This document shows, piece after piece, positions 19,935 to 27,449 of a stretch of DNA of 64,000 nucleotides. Source of the stretch: Kroppenstedtia eburnea (GTDB taxonomy: Bacteria; Bacillota; Bacilli; Thermoactinomycetales; DSM-45169); NCBI RefSeq assembly GCF_013282215.1, contig NZ_CP048103.1:1550001-1614000 (forward strand), in the 5' to 3' direction. Within the stretch, counting starts at the first letter, position 1. The number at the start of each line of letters is the position of its first letter. Both the position numbers and the translations under genes were made by a program. The notes beneath the pieces are model-generated. The model had not been told where the DNA came from, did no database searches, and saw nothing but the letters and a program-made list of their open reading frames with translations.

Positions 19935-21110
19935 ATGCCCTTCTATCACCGGTTGGGAAAGATTCCTCATAAACGTCACATCCAGTTTCGCAAGGAAGAC
20001 GGTTCACTTTTCCGGGAGGAAGTGATGGGGACCAAGGGATTTTCCGGAATCCAATCGGTCCTGTATCATCACCATCCGCCGACTCAGGTGAGCCGGGTGG
20101 AACGGTTGCGGGAGTGGCAGCCGGAGTTGGAGGAACGGGGAGCCAACCGTCATCGCCATCTGCTCACCGATGGTCTCGCCGCGGGAGGAGACCCGGTGGA
20201 GGGACGTGTTCATCTGCTGGCCAATGAGGATGTGGCCATCGGTGTGGTCCGGCCGACGAAGCCGATGGATTACTTCTTCCGCAACAGTGACGGGGATGAG
20301 GTGTTGTTTGTTCACGAAGGGGAAGGTGAGTTTCAGTCTGTTTTCGGCCGGATGTCCTATCGGCCGGGGGACTATATTGTGATTCCGGTGGGGACCACCT
20401 ACCGGCTGGAAATGAAGGAGGGCCCCCAACGCTTTTTGGTGATCGAATCCACCGGGGAGATCACACCGCCCAAACGGTATCGCAACGAATTTGGGCAGTT
20501 GATGGAGCACAGCCCTTATTGCGAGCGGGATATCCGCGTGCCGGAGCGCCTGGAACCGCACCTGGAATCAGGTGCCTTTACGGTTCGGGTGAAGGCTCAG
20601 GGTCAGCTGAATGCCTATCAGTACGATTTTCACCCCTTCGATGTGGTGGGGTGGGACGGTTACCTCTACCCCTGGATCTTCAATGTGGAGGATTTTGAGC
20701 CGATCACCGGCCGGATTCATCAGCCGCCGCCGGTCCATCAAACCTTCGCCGGCCCCAATTTTGTGATCTGCTCCTTTGTGCCGCGCCTTTACGACTACCA
20801 TCCCGAATCGATTCCGGCTCCCTACTGGCACAGCAACGTAAACAGCGATGAAGTGCTCTATTATGTGGAGGGGAACTTCATGAGCCGGAAAGGCATCCGG
20901 GAAGGCTCGATCACTCTCCATCCCAGCGGCCTGCCCCATGGTCCCCATCCGGGGAAGGCAGAAGCCAGCATCGGAAAGAAAGGGACGGAGGAACTGGCTG
21001 TGATGATCGACACTTTCCGTCCTCTGCGAGTCACCCGGGCCGCTCTGGAAATGGAGGATACGGGCTATATCTACAGTTGGCTCCCTGAAACCGATGCAGC
21101 CAAGAACTGA
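19935..21110 (+). CDS. hmgA: homogentisate 1,2-dioxygenase
   Basis: This iron enzyme opens the ring of homogentisate to maleylacetoacetate in tyrosine and phenylalanine breakdown. 391 residues with a double cupin fold. The C-terminal metal site is visible as PYWHSNVNSDEVLYYVEG (His and Glu) and GLPHGPHPG (His). The N-terminal MPFYHRLGKIPHKRHIQFRK is typical of the shorter bacterial type. ATG 19935 follows GGAGGAGG. It is in an operon with a flavoprotein 12 bp downstream; fumarylacetoacetase and the isomerase are not in the window. Confidence 0.9.
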   Translation: MPFYHRLGKIPHKRHIQFRKEDGSLFREEVMGTKGFSGIQSVLYHHHPPTQVSRVERLREWQPELEERGANRHRHLLTDGLAAGGDPVEGRVHLLANEDVAIGVVRPTKPMDYFFRNSDGDEVLFVHEGEGEFQSVFGRMSYRPGDYIVIPVGTTYRLEMKEGPQRFLVIESTGEITPPKRYRNEFGQLMEHSPYCERDIRVPERLEPHLESGAFTVRVKAQGQLNAYQYDFHPFDVVGWDGYLYPWIFNVEDFEPITGRIHQPPPVHQTFAGPNFVICSFVPRLYDYHPESIPAPYWHSNVNSDEVLYYVEGNFMSRKGIREGSITLHPSGLPHGPHPGKAEASIGKKGTEELAVMIDTFRPLRVTRAALEMEDTGYIYSWLPETDAAKN

Positions 21111-21122
21111 GGTGAGATCGCA

Positions 21123-21770
21123 GTGCAAATCGATCCGAAAAAGCAATCCAAGCAGGATAACTACAAACTTTTAATCGGAAGCGTCTTGCCCAGGCCGATC
21201 GCGTTCGTCACCTCTCTGGGAGAAACAGGTGCGGTCAACGCCGCCCCTTTCAGCTTTTATACCGTGGTCAGCACCGATCCGCCGATGTTGTCGGTAACGG
21301 TCAACCGGAAACCCGGCGGGGTCCGGAAAGATACGGCCCGTAACATTGCGGCAACGGGGGAGTACGTGATCCAGGTGGTGGATATGGACAATGTGGAAAA
21401 GGTGAACCAGTGCTCCACCGAGTTTCCACCCCATCTGAGCGAAGCGGAAGCCGTCGGTTTTGACCTCCTGCCGGGCCGGAAGGTGAAGGTCCCCCGGATC
21501 GCCCAGTCCAAAATTCAGATGGAGTGCCGTCTCCATCAGATCCTGCCCATGGGTGGAAGTGAAGCAGAGCCCAACGCCGACCTGATCATAGGTGAGGTGG
21601 TTTGGTTCCACATCGGGGATGATCTGTATGATCAGGGCCGGATCGACACCGTCAAGCTGGATCCTGTCGGCCGTTTGGCCGGGGTGACCTACAGTAAGCT
21701 GGGAGAGATGTTTTCCCGTCCCCGCCTGGGCTATGAGGAGTGGCAGAAACAGTACGGAAGAAAATCCTGA
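21123..21770 (+). CDS. flavin reductase family protein (FMN-binding)
   Basis: A 215-residue split-barrel flavoprotein. The N-terminal segment LIGSVLPRPIAFVTSLGETG followed by NAAPFSFYTVVSTDPPMLSV is the FMN-binding signature of the flavin-reductase-like family. NADPDLIIGEVV-type sequence near the end is also typical. Members reduce FMN for a partner oxygenase or act on an unknown substrate. GTG 21123 has GAGGTGAG upstream. Co-transcription with hmgA suggests a role in aromatic catabolism, which is inference. Confidence 0.85.
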   Translation: MQIDPKKQSKQDNYKLLIGSVLPRPIAFVTSLGETGAVNAAPFSFYTVVSTDPPMLSVTVNRKPGGVRKDTARNIAATGEYVIQVVDMDNVEKVNQCSTEFPPHLSEAEAVGFDLLPGRKVKVPRIAQSKIQMECRLHQILPMGGSEAEPNADLIIGEVVWFHIGDDLYDQGRIDTVKLDPVGRLAGVTYSKLGEMFSRPRLGYEEWQKQYGRKS

Positions 21771-21778
21771 CAGAACAG

Positions 21779-21816
21779 AAATCCCCGTCCAACCTGATGA
21801 GACGGGGATTTTCTTG
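21779..21816 (+). terminator. intrinsic terminator after the hmgA operon
   Basis: AAATCCCCGTC (21779-21789) pairs perfectly with GACGGGGATTT (21801-21811), followed by TCTTG. Confidence 0.85.
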
Positions 21817-21836
21817 TTATGAAACAGGGCTGTTTA

Positions 21837-22144
21837 TTAACTGAAAAATGGGCGGTGGAAGGGAGTCGTGTGCTGCCGAAGCGACCTTTGACATCCTACC
21901 CAGCGGAGAATCTGGAGAGAGGGCGTTAAGGGGCAACATTCTTCCCTGTGTTGCTTCCGTAAGGCTTTGCCCCTGCCCGAACGGAAGATTCGGAGCGGCC
22001 AGTCATTACTTCCTTGCAGGATGGCAACCGGAGCGTGGCAGAACACGATCTCCCCACTCAGAATATGGCTAGCTAATCAACACGCCTGGTTTTGAAAATA
22101 ATCAATCCAAACCACTGTTGCCGGGGGCGGACCAGGCGGTGGAT
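21837..22144. other. intergenic stretch with no recognised gene but local self-complementarity
   Basis: About 300 bp between the hmgA terminator and the end of the AbrB-type gene. Nested complementary segments occur: AGGGGCAA with TTGCCCCT, GCAACA with TGTTGC, and CCGAA with TTCGG. Near 22062 it has AATATGGCTAGCTAATCAAC, related to a motif at 58192. A 69-codon minus-strand frame is open but unrecognised. No function is assigned. Confidence 0.3.
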
Positions 22145-23218
22145 TCATCGGGCAGAGGATCTTTTGAATATCCAGCGCAGGAAGGGAGGGACAAATATCA
22201 GGATGAAAAAGACCCGAAACATCTGGAACCCGGTAACCATGGCCAAATCCGCCCCGATATCCTGAGCGACGACTCCCATTTCCGCCATTCCCCCGGGCGC
22301 CAAGCTCAGAAAGGAAGTGGTCAGAGAGGATGGAGTCCACAGGGTGAACAAACAGCTGATGCCAAAGGTGATCACGATCAGAACGCAAGCGGTTAAGAGA
22401 GCCAGCAGAGGGACTCTCCGCCGCTGAGTCAGCTGTTCCGGCCGGATCATCAAGCCGAGGTGGGCACCCATAAACATTTGTCCCGTGTGGATCAGGAGAG
22501 GTGGAAGCGGAGGTGCCGCGAAACCCAGCACCTGCAGAAAGGCGATCGCAAGGACCGGTCCGATCAGGAATGCCGTGGGAAACTTCAGCTTCCAGGCGGC
22601 CCAAGCGGCCACGAGGGCGGTGGACCCGAACAGGAACCCCTCCGTAAGCGTTGTTGCATGTCCCGCTGTTTCCGGCACGATCCCCGTCGCATTCTCTTCC
22701 GGGAGCAACTTGATGAGAAAGGGAACGATAAATACAACAAGCAGCAGGCGTGTCACCTGAAACAGGGTGACGACGGTGATGTCGATCCCCCGGATTTCTT
22801 CACCCAGTGTCACCATTTGGGACAGCCCGCCCGGGACGTTGGCGGTGAGGGTCGTCCGGTAGTCGAGGCCGGTCCACCGGGAGACCAGCCAGGCGATTCC
22901 CGCGCCACAACCGATCGTGATCATGGTAATCGCCAGCATGAGCGGTAAATGACCCACCATATCCCACATCGTTTCCCGTGTAAAGGAGGTCCCCAAGGTG
23001 TACCCAATGGCGATCAAGCCCGCATTTCTCCATCCGGCAGGCCAGCGGAGGGAGATGCGCAGCGTTTTGGACCAGAGAAGGATCATCACCATCGGTCCGA
23101 GAACCCATGGGAGGGGGATCTGTATCCAAGCAAAAAGTGTGCCCCCGGTCACGGCCAATAGAAGCGTCCGCAACCAGGGGAAGAGATGGTGTCTGTATTC
23201 TTTGATGATCGCTGTCAC
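22145..23218 (-). CDS. AbrB family membrane protein (PF05145)
   Basis: A 357-residue polytopic protein with about ten hydrophobic helices, arranged as two repeats. Each repeat holds a G-rich motif: LPWVLGPMVMILLW near the N-terminus, and LIGPVLAIAFLQVLGF after the middle. LTANVPGGLSQMVTLGEE and SLAPGGMAEMGVVAQDIGADLAMVTGFQMFRV are the family's signature loops. It belongs to the PF05145 family, once labelled ammonia monooxygenase or AbrB regulator; the true function is probably transport. The start is ATG 23218. Confidence 0.85.
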   Translation of the reverse strand: MTAIIKEYRHHLFPWLRTLLLAVTGGTLFAWIQIPLPWVLGPMVMILLWSKTLRISLRWPAGWRNAGLIAIGYTLGTSFTRETMWDMVGHLPLMLAITMITIGCGAGIAWLVSRWTGLDYRTTLTANVPGGLSQMVTLGEEIRGIDITVVTLFQVTRLLLVVFIVPFLIKLLPEENATGIVPETAGHATTLTEGFLFGSTALVAAWAAWKLKFPTAFLIGPVLAIAFLQVLGFAAPPLPPLLIHTGQMFMGAHLGLMIRPEQLTQRRRVPLLALLTACVLIVITFGISCLFTLWTPSSLTTSFLSLAPGGMAEMGVVAQDIGADLAMVTGFQMFRVFFILIFVPPFLRWIFKRSSAR

Positions 23219-23363
23219 CTTCCTGCTCGCACATACTCAACTCCAACTTAAAGCAAATCACCTCTGTTGACAAGTGTTTGGAGGGACGAAAGTTTCGAAT
23301 GAGGAATGATATGGGATCCCTGTGGGTATCCCGGGGGGCTGTCATCCAAAGAGGGGCCGGTCT

Positions 23364-23720
23364 TTAAGAGACAGCCGCACCGGCGGCACTTCCGGCAAAG
23401 GCTCCCAGAATACCCAGGGTGTAAGTGATGCCCAAATAGATCGCCGCCCGGGAGCAACCTTTCCCCTGAATCATCTGCCGGGCCTCCCAATGCAGGGTGG
23501 AAAAGGTGGTGAAGGAGCCCATAAAGCCGGTCCCGGCAAACAAGAGAGCATAGTGACCCCAACCGGCTCCCGAGATCCAGCCCAGCAGGAAGGATCCCGA
23601 CAGGTTGGTCGCCAGGGTCCCCCAGGGGAGGAAAGCCCCCCGGTTCCAATGGCTGAGGAGATGGCGGGCCAGCGCTCCCAATCCGCCCCCCGCCGCCACC
23701 CAAAAACATGATGTCAGCAC
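23364..23720 (-). CDS. crcB2: fluoride channel FluC/CrcB, second subunit
   Basis: A 118-residue four-helix membrane protein. It has the channel motifs GGLGALARHLLS, WGTLATNLSGSFLLG (the Asn-containing pore segment) and GFMGSFTTFSTLHWEA (the sodium-site and phenylalanine-box region). The start is GTG 23720 behind AGGAGGATC. Its start overlaps the end of crcB1 by 7 nt. Such adjacent pairs usually form a heterodimeric fluoride exporter. The longer open frame to 23954 is a shadow of crcB1. Confidence 0.9.
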   Translation of the reverse strand: MLTSCFWVAAGGGLGALARHLLSHWNRGAFLPWGTLATNLSGSFLLGWISGAGWGHYALLFAGTGFMGSFTTFSTLHWEARQMIQGKGCSRAAIYLGITYTLGILGAFAGSAAGAAVS

Positions 23721-24094
23721 GCCCGATCCTCCTTTCCCCTCGCCAGGCGCACCCCGGTCCGGAGGAGAAAGAGGCCTCCCCAGAGGCTGGCCAGCAGGTA
23801 GAGACAGGCGGTTCCCATCTGTCCTGACTGCAGCAATTGATGGGTTTCCACACTGAAGGTGGAAAAGGTGGTGAAGGAACCGATCAGACCGGTGGCGATC
23901 CCCCCTCGAACAGCCGGAGAGAGCGGAGCTCCGGAAAAACGGCTGTGAAACCATCCCAAAGCCAGACAGCCGATCCAGTTGGCGGTCAGGGTTCCCACAG
24001 GAAAACTGCCGACCGGCGGTGCCAAGGCGAGCCCCAGTCCATACCGGAGGAGGGCTCCCGCCATTCCTCCCAAACCCACGGCAAGAACTTGCAT
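23714..24094 (-). CDS. crcB1: fluoride channel FluC/CrcB, first subunit
   Basis: A 126-residue four-helix membrane protein with the paired FluC motifs GGMAGALLRYGLG, VGTLTANWIGCLALGW and GLIGSFTTFSTFSVET. ATG 24094 follows AGAAGGAGAAGG. It is transcribed with crcB2, which overlaps its end. I looked for a fluoride riboswitch in the 235 bp upstream and did not see its conserved sequence. Confidence 0.92.
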   Translation of the reverse strand: MQVLAVGLGGMAGALLRYGLGLALAPPVGSFPVGTLTANWIGCLALGWFHSRFSGAPLSPAVRGGIATGLIGSFTTFSTFSVETHQLLQSGQMGTACLYLLASLWGGLFLLRTGVRLARGKEDRAC

Positions 24095-24236
24095 GTCACC
24101 TTCTCCTTCTTCACGGCAAATTGTTGGTTCCGGTGTACAAACCGGGACTTTTTTCAGTTTAGAGGAGAGGAACTCCCCTGTGCAAGTGAGGAGCAATCCT
24201 ATATGGGCCCGTTTTTAGAATTTGTGGAAAAAAGCC

Positions 24237-24286
24237 TTGTCATGGAGTCAGGGAGTGTGTATTATATAACAAAACGAATAATCGTT
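24237..24286 (+). promoter_or_regulatory. promoter with an overlapping inverted-repeat operator
   Basis: TTGTCA (24237-24242), 17 bp, TATTAT (24260-24265). Eight bp further is the inverted repeat AACGAATAATCGTT (24273-24286), placed over the expected start of transcription. It is followed by two direct copies of GTTATACT/A. This looks like a repressor-controlled promoter for the gene at 24330. Confidence 0.55.
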
Positions 24287-24329
24287 ATACTGTTATACTA
24301 CAATTAACCTGTGGGAGGAGCGGGGTAGG

Positions 24330-25286
24330 ATGGAAAGCCGGGAGCTGGAACGTTATCGGGGAGTGTTTACCAAAGTGCCGGGAGATCCGTCCCGGTGGAG
24401 ACGATGGGAACAGATGGGGCACAGGTGGGTTCTCGATTGTCGCCGACAACGGGGAGGTCTCCCGACTTCCTTGATCTGTGGGGGAGGGGAGAAGGTGTTT
24501 CCCCGTTACTTCCAGCTGCTGGCACCGGGGGGGAGGCTGACCTTTCGGGGTTCCCTGGAGGGGGTTCACTATACCTTTTTGGGAAAACACGGACTTCTCC
24601 CACCTCGGCAAGCCTTGGAAAGAGCGGAGATGCGGCGGGGAGAAACGATATTGATCCATTACGGCCCCGACCGGGATTCCAAGGTGGACCCCGTGGGTGT
24701 GGAGGCGATTGAGTCGGCACTCGATCTGGGCGGGATCCCGGTGGTGGCCGTCGCCACGGAGGAACAAGGCCGCTTCGTGAAAGAACGCTGGGTCGGACAA
24801 CTGGCGGGGGTGTTCAGTCTGGAGGAGATGGAGCGGGAAGAGAAGTTCGATTGGCCGTCGTCGATGCCCGTCCTGCCGGATCCGGCAACGCAGTTTCGGG
24901 AGTGCCGGGAAGCATTGGCTCTGTATCAGGAACGGACCGTCCACCCTTTCCGCAACCAGGCCCTCCTCCGACTTGGCGGGGAGGTCCATCCGGAAACGGG
25001 ATTTGACCTGGTGTTTGAACGGGGCGGACAGGATACCCTCGGCATCAGTATTCACCTGGTCCGACCCGGCACGGGACGGGTGGTTTACGGGGAAGAGATG
25101 GCCGGTCGGCGCTACAGCTTCTACGCACCGCAGGTTTGGATGAAGCGGAGACGGATCATCATGCCCGCCGCCTCCATTTGGGGGGAGGCACCTGTTTCCG
25201 CTGAGCAGGCGCCGATTTCGGCGAAGGAGTTCCCCTCGGATGTGGAACAGCTCGCCCGTCGTCTGGAGCCGGTGGGTACCCGTTAA
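24330..25286 (+). CDS. crotonyl-CoA-reductase-like MDR family protein lacking the catalytic domain
   Basis: 318 residues from ATG 24330 with GGGAGGAG upstream. The C-terminal third (FERGGQDTLGISIHLVRPG, then GRVVYGEEMAGRRYSF and QVWMKRRRII) resembles the end of crotonyl-CoA carboxylase/reductases in the medium-chain dehydrogenase family. The middle (YFQLLAPGGRLTFRGSLEGV, GGIPVVAVATEEQ) looks like a second, decayed nucleotide-binding region. No zinc site, no full GxGxxG and no N-terminal GroES-like domain are seen. Its own regulated promoter argues that it is functional. The role is unknown. Confidence 0.5.
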   Translation: MESRELERYRGVFTKVPGDPSRWRRWEQMGHRWVLDCRRQRGGLPTSLICGGGEKVFPRYFQLLAPGGRLTFRGSLEGVHYTFLGKHGLLPPRQALERAEMRRGETILIHYGPDRDSKVDPVGVEAIESALDLGGIPVVAVATEEQGRFVKERWVGQLAGVFSLEEMEREEKFDWPSSMPVLPDPATQFRECREALALYQERTVHPFRNQALLRLGGEVHPETGFDLVFERGGQDTLGISIHLVRPGTGRVVYGEEMAGRRYSFYAPQVWMKRRRIIMPAASIWGEAPVSAEQAPISAKEFPSDVEQLARRLEPVGTR

Positions 25287-25304
25287 AAAGAGCTGTATAA
25301 AAAG

Positions 25305-25339
25305 AACCGCCTGTCAACGGCAGGCGGTTTTGAATTTTT
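25305..25339 (+). terminator. intrinsic terminator after the CCR-like gene
   Basis: AACCGCCTG (25305-25313) and CAGGCGGTT (25321-25329) with a 7-nt loop, then TTGAATTTTT. Confidence 0.75.
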
Positions 25340-25466
25340 GCATAATATTTTCCGTAGAAGACGGGTTTCTACAAATCTCGCATGACTATGAAGATAGAAT
25401 AAGAGTGTCGAGACGGATCCGTCCGGGTGCGGATCCGGTCCTGATCATGGTTCGAGGAGGAGAAAA

Positions 25467-26975
25467 ATGAAGCGATGGATGGCATGGCTGACGGTGACGG
25501 TGTTGGCGGTATCATCGATGCCCGCGGGAGGTACAGCTCCGGTGGCAGCTGTGGAACCGAAGCGGGAAATCCGCGCTTTTTGGGTGGATGCATTCCATGA
25601 TGGATTTAAAACCCGGGAACAGGTGGATCAATTGATGAGAGACGTAAGACGGTCCAAAGCCAATACAGTGATTGTCCAGGTGCGTCGCAGGGGGGATGCT
25701 TATTTCAACAAGGCTCTGGAACCCCGCACGGAAGATCCCACTCTGAGCGCCGGCTTTGATGCGTTGGATTATCTTTTGCAACAGGCCCACAGCGAAACGC
25801 CCCGGATCGAAGTCCATGCCTGGTTGGCCACTTTGCCCATCTGGAATTCGGCCACTCCGCCGAAATCCCCGGATCATGTGTTTAACCGGCACGGCCCCGG
25901 GGCCAAGGGACGGGAGTATTGGCTGATGGACAGTTATGCCGGGGAGAACCGTTCCGGAGCCGATTATGTGCTGGATCCGGGCCATCCCGATGCCCTGGAT
26001 TACACCGTGGATCAATATGTCAACGTGGTGAAACAGTACCCAGTGGATGGCATCCATCTGGACCTGGTCCGGTATATGGGAGAGGAATGGGGGTACAATC
26101 CGGTCAGCCTGGAGCGTTACCGGAAACAGACAGGGGCTGAGGGCAGGCCGAACCCCGGGGATGCGGGGTGGAAAGAATGGCGCCGGAAACAGGTGGACCA
26201 TCTCATGCGGAAGGTTTATCTGAAATCGATCGCCATCCGTCCCGATCTCAAGGTATCGGCGGCGGTGATCGCCTGGGGGAAAGGTCCGCAGACCCTGGAG
26301 GAGTATCGACGATCGGCTCCTTACAGCCAAGTGATGCAAAACTGGGATGGTTGGCTTTCCGAGGGGATCCTGGATCTTGCCTTGCCGATGAACTACGACC
26401 GGGAACATGTGGAGGAGCAGAGGGCCTGGTATGACCTCTGGATCGATTGGGAAAAAGATCACCAGTACAACCGGCAGATCGCCGCCGGACCGGGGATCTA
26501 CCTCAACTCCATCTCCGGCAGTCTGGCGCAGATCACCCGGGCCCAGGCCCCTTCTGCGGCAGGTCATCGCCTCGCCGGAGTCAGCCTTTACAGTTATGCC
26601 GAAACCAACAAAGACGGGGCTTCCCGTGAGGATTTCCTGACTGCGCTCACAGAGCCCACCTCTCATGGAGAGCCGGTGTTTGCAGAGCCCGCTCTCCCGC
26701 CGGAGATGCCCTGGAAAACCCGGCCCCAAGCGGGCGCGCTGATGGGACAAGTCCAGGATAGCGACGGAAACACGCTGGACGGGATCACCCTTCAACTCCG
26801 TCGGGGGAACCGGGTCCACACACTCCAAACCGACGGCCACGGCTTCTTCGGCAAGGCAGAATTGGCCCCCGGTCTCTACACCCTCAAACCGGACCGATCA
26901 TCCGGTTCCAGCCGTACCCATGCGGTCCGGGTGGTTGCGGGAGAGGTGGCGGAGGTGAAGGTGCAAATGAAATGA
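25467..26975 (+). CDS. secreted glycosyl-hydrolase-10-like protein (GHL10) with a C-terminal carboxypeptidase-regulatory-like domain
   Basis: 502 residues with a signal peptide (MKRWMAWLTVTVLAVSSMPAGGTAPVAA-type, cleavage near 28). The catalytic-like barrel starts EIRAFWVDAFHDGFKTREQV, with NTVIVQVRRRGDAYF, GIHLDLVRYMG and LDLALPMNYDRE, as in the PF02638 GHL10 family of cell-envelope glycosidase-like proteins. Residues from about 427 (GALMGQVQDSDGNTLDGIT ... GLYTLKPD) form a beta-sandwich regulatory-like domain. GHL10 members are thought to act on peptidoglycan-associated glycans. ATG 25467 follows CGAGGAGG. Confidence 0.85.
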   Translation: MKRWMAWLTVTVLAVSSMPAGGTAPVAAVEPKREIRAFWVDAFHDGFKTREQVDQLMRDVRRSKANTVIVQVRRRGDAYFNKALEPRTEDPTLSAGFDALDYLLQQAHSETPRIEVHAWLATLPIWNSATPPKSPDHVFNRHGPGAKGREYWLMDSYAGENRSGADYVLDPGHPDALDYTVDQYVNVVKQYPVDGIHLDLVRYMGEEWGYNPVSLERYRKQTGAEGRPNPGDAGWKEWRRKQVDHLMRKVYLKSIAIRPDLKVSAAVIAWGKGPQTLEEYRRSAPYSQVMQNWDGWLSEGILDLALPMNYDREHVEEQRAWYDLWIDWEKDHQYNRQIAAGPGIYLNSISGSLAQITRAQAPSAAGHRLAGVSLYSYAETNKDGASREDFLTALTEPTSHGEPVFAEPALPPEMPWKTRPQAGALMGQVQDSDGNTLDGITLQLRRGNRVHTLQTDGHGFFGKAELAPGLYTLKPDRSSGSSRTHAVRVVAGEVAEVKVQMK

Positions 26976-27004
26976 GGGGATCGCCCTGGGATTCACGTAC
27001 CCCC

Positions 27005-27117
27005 ACAGGGAGGGTTGGGTTTCACATGGAGTGATTTTGGATCGTAAGAACAACGAAAACGACATGTGAAACCCCATCCCGACCGTCCAAGAATGGACTA
27101 AATCACAACACTTCTAG
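27005..27117 (+). repeat. dispersed palindromic element, copy E1
   Basis: The inner palindrome is intact. The right terminal repeat TCACAACACTTCTAG ends at 27117; the left terminal repeat is missing. The final CTAG is shared with the next copy. Confidence 0.88.
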
Positions 27118-27250
27118 AAGCGTTGTGAAAAAGCCATTCACAGGGAGGGTTGGGTTTCACATGGAGTGACTTTGGCTCGTAAGAACAACGGAACGAAATG
27201 GGAAACCCAATCCCGACCGGCCATGAACGCATAAATCACAACGCTTCTAG
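27114..27250 (+). repeat. dispersed palindromic element, copy E2 (best full-length copy)
   Basis: 137 bp from CTAGAAGCGTTGTGA to TCACAACGCTTCTAG, which are perfect 15-bp inverted ends. Inside are GGGTTGGGTTTCACATG and GAAACCCAATCCCGACCGG; one arm has AAATGGGAAA instead of AAATGTGAAA. It is head-to-tail with E1. Confidence 0.92.
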
Positions 27251-27253
27251 TTA

Positions 27254-27297
27254 ACACCACACATCCCCGACAAGTGATTGTCGGGGATGTGTGGTGT
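27254..27297. other. perfect 20-bp stem hairpin without T run
   Basis: ACACCACACATCCCCGACAA and its exact complement flank the 4-nt loop GTGA. There is no T run on either side. It lies directly after copy E2 and 152 bp before the dGTPase start. It may be an old terminator or an operator or RNA structure. Confidence 0.7.
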
Positions 27298-27449
27298 GAT
27301 GTCAACGCCATGAACCCAGAATCTTGAAGGATGATTGAAGTGAAGGGGGACCTTGCTTCACGTGGATGAATAATGAATGGAAAGAGGATACGGGAATCCA
27401 GGGTGGAAGTTCTAATCAGGGGTTTGAGAGCGGGAGGTGAAAGAATCAG

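Noticed and set aside
24095-24236. Possible fluoride riboswitch upstream of crcB1
   Set aside because: The conserved riboswitch sequence blocks are not present on the minus strand before crcB1.
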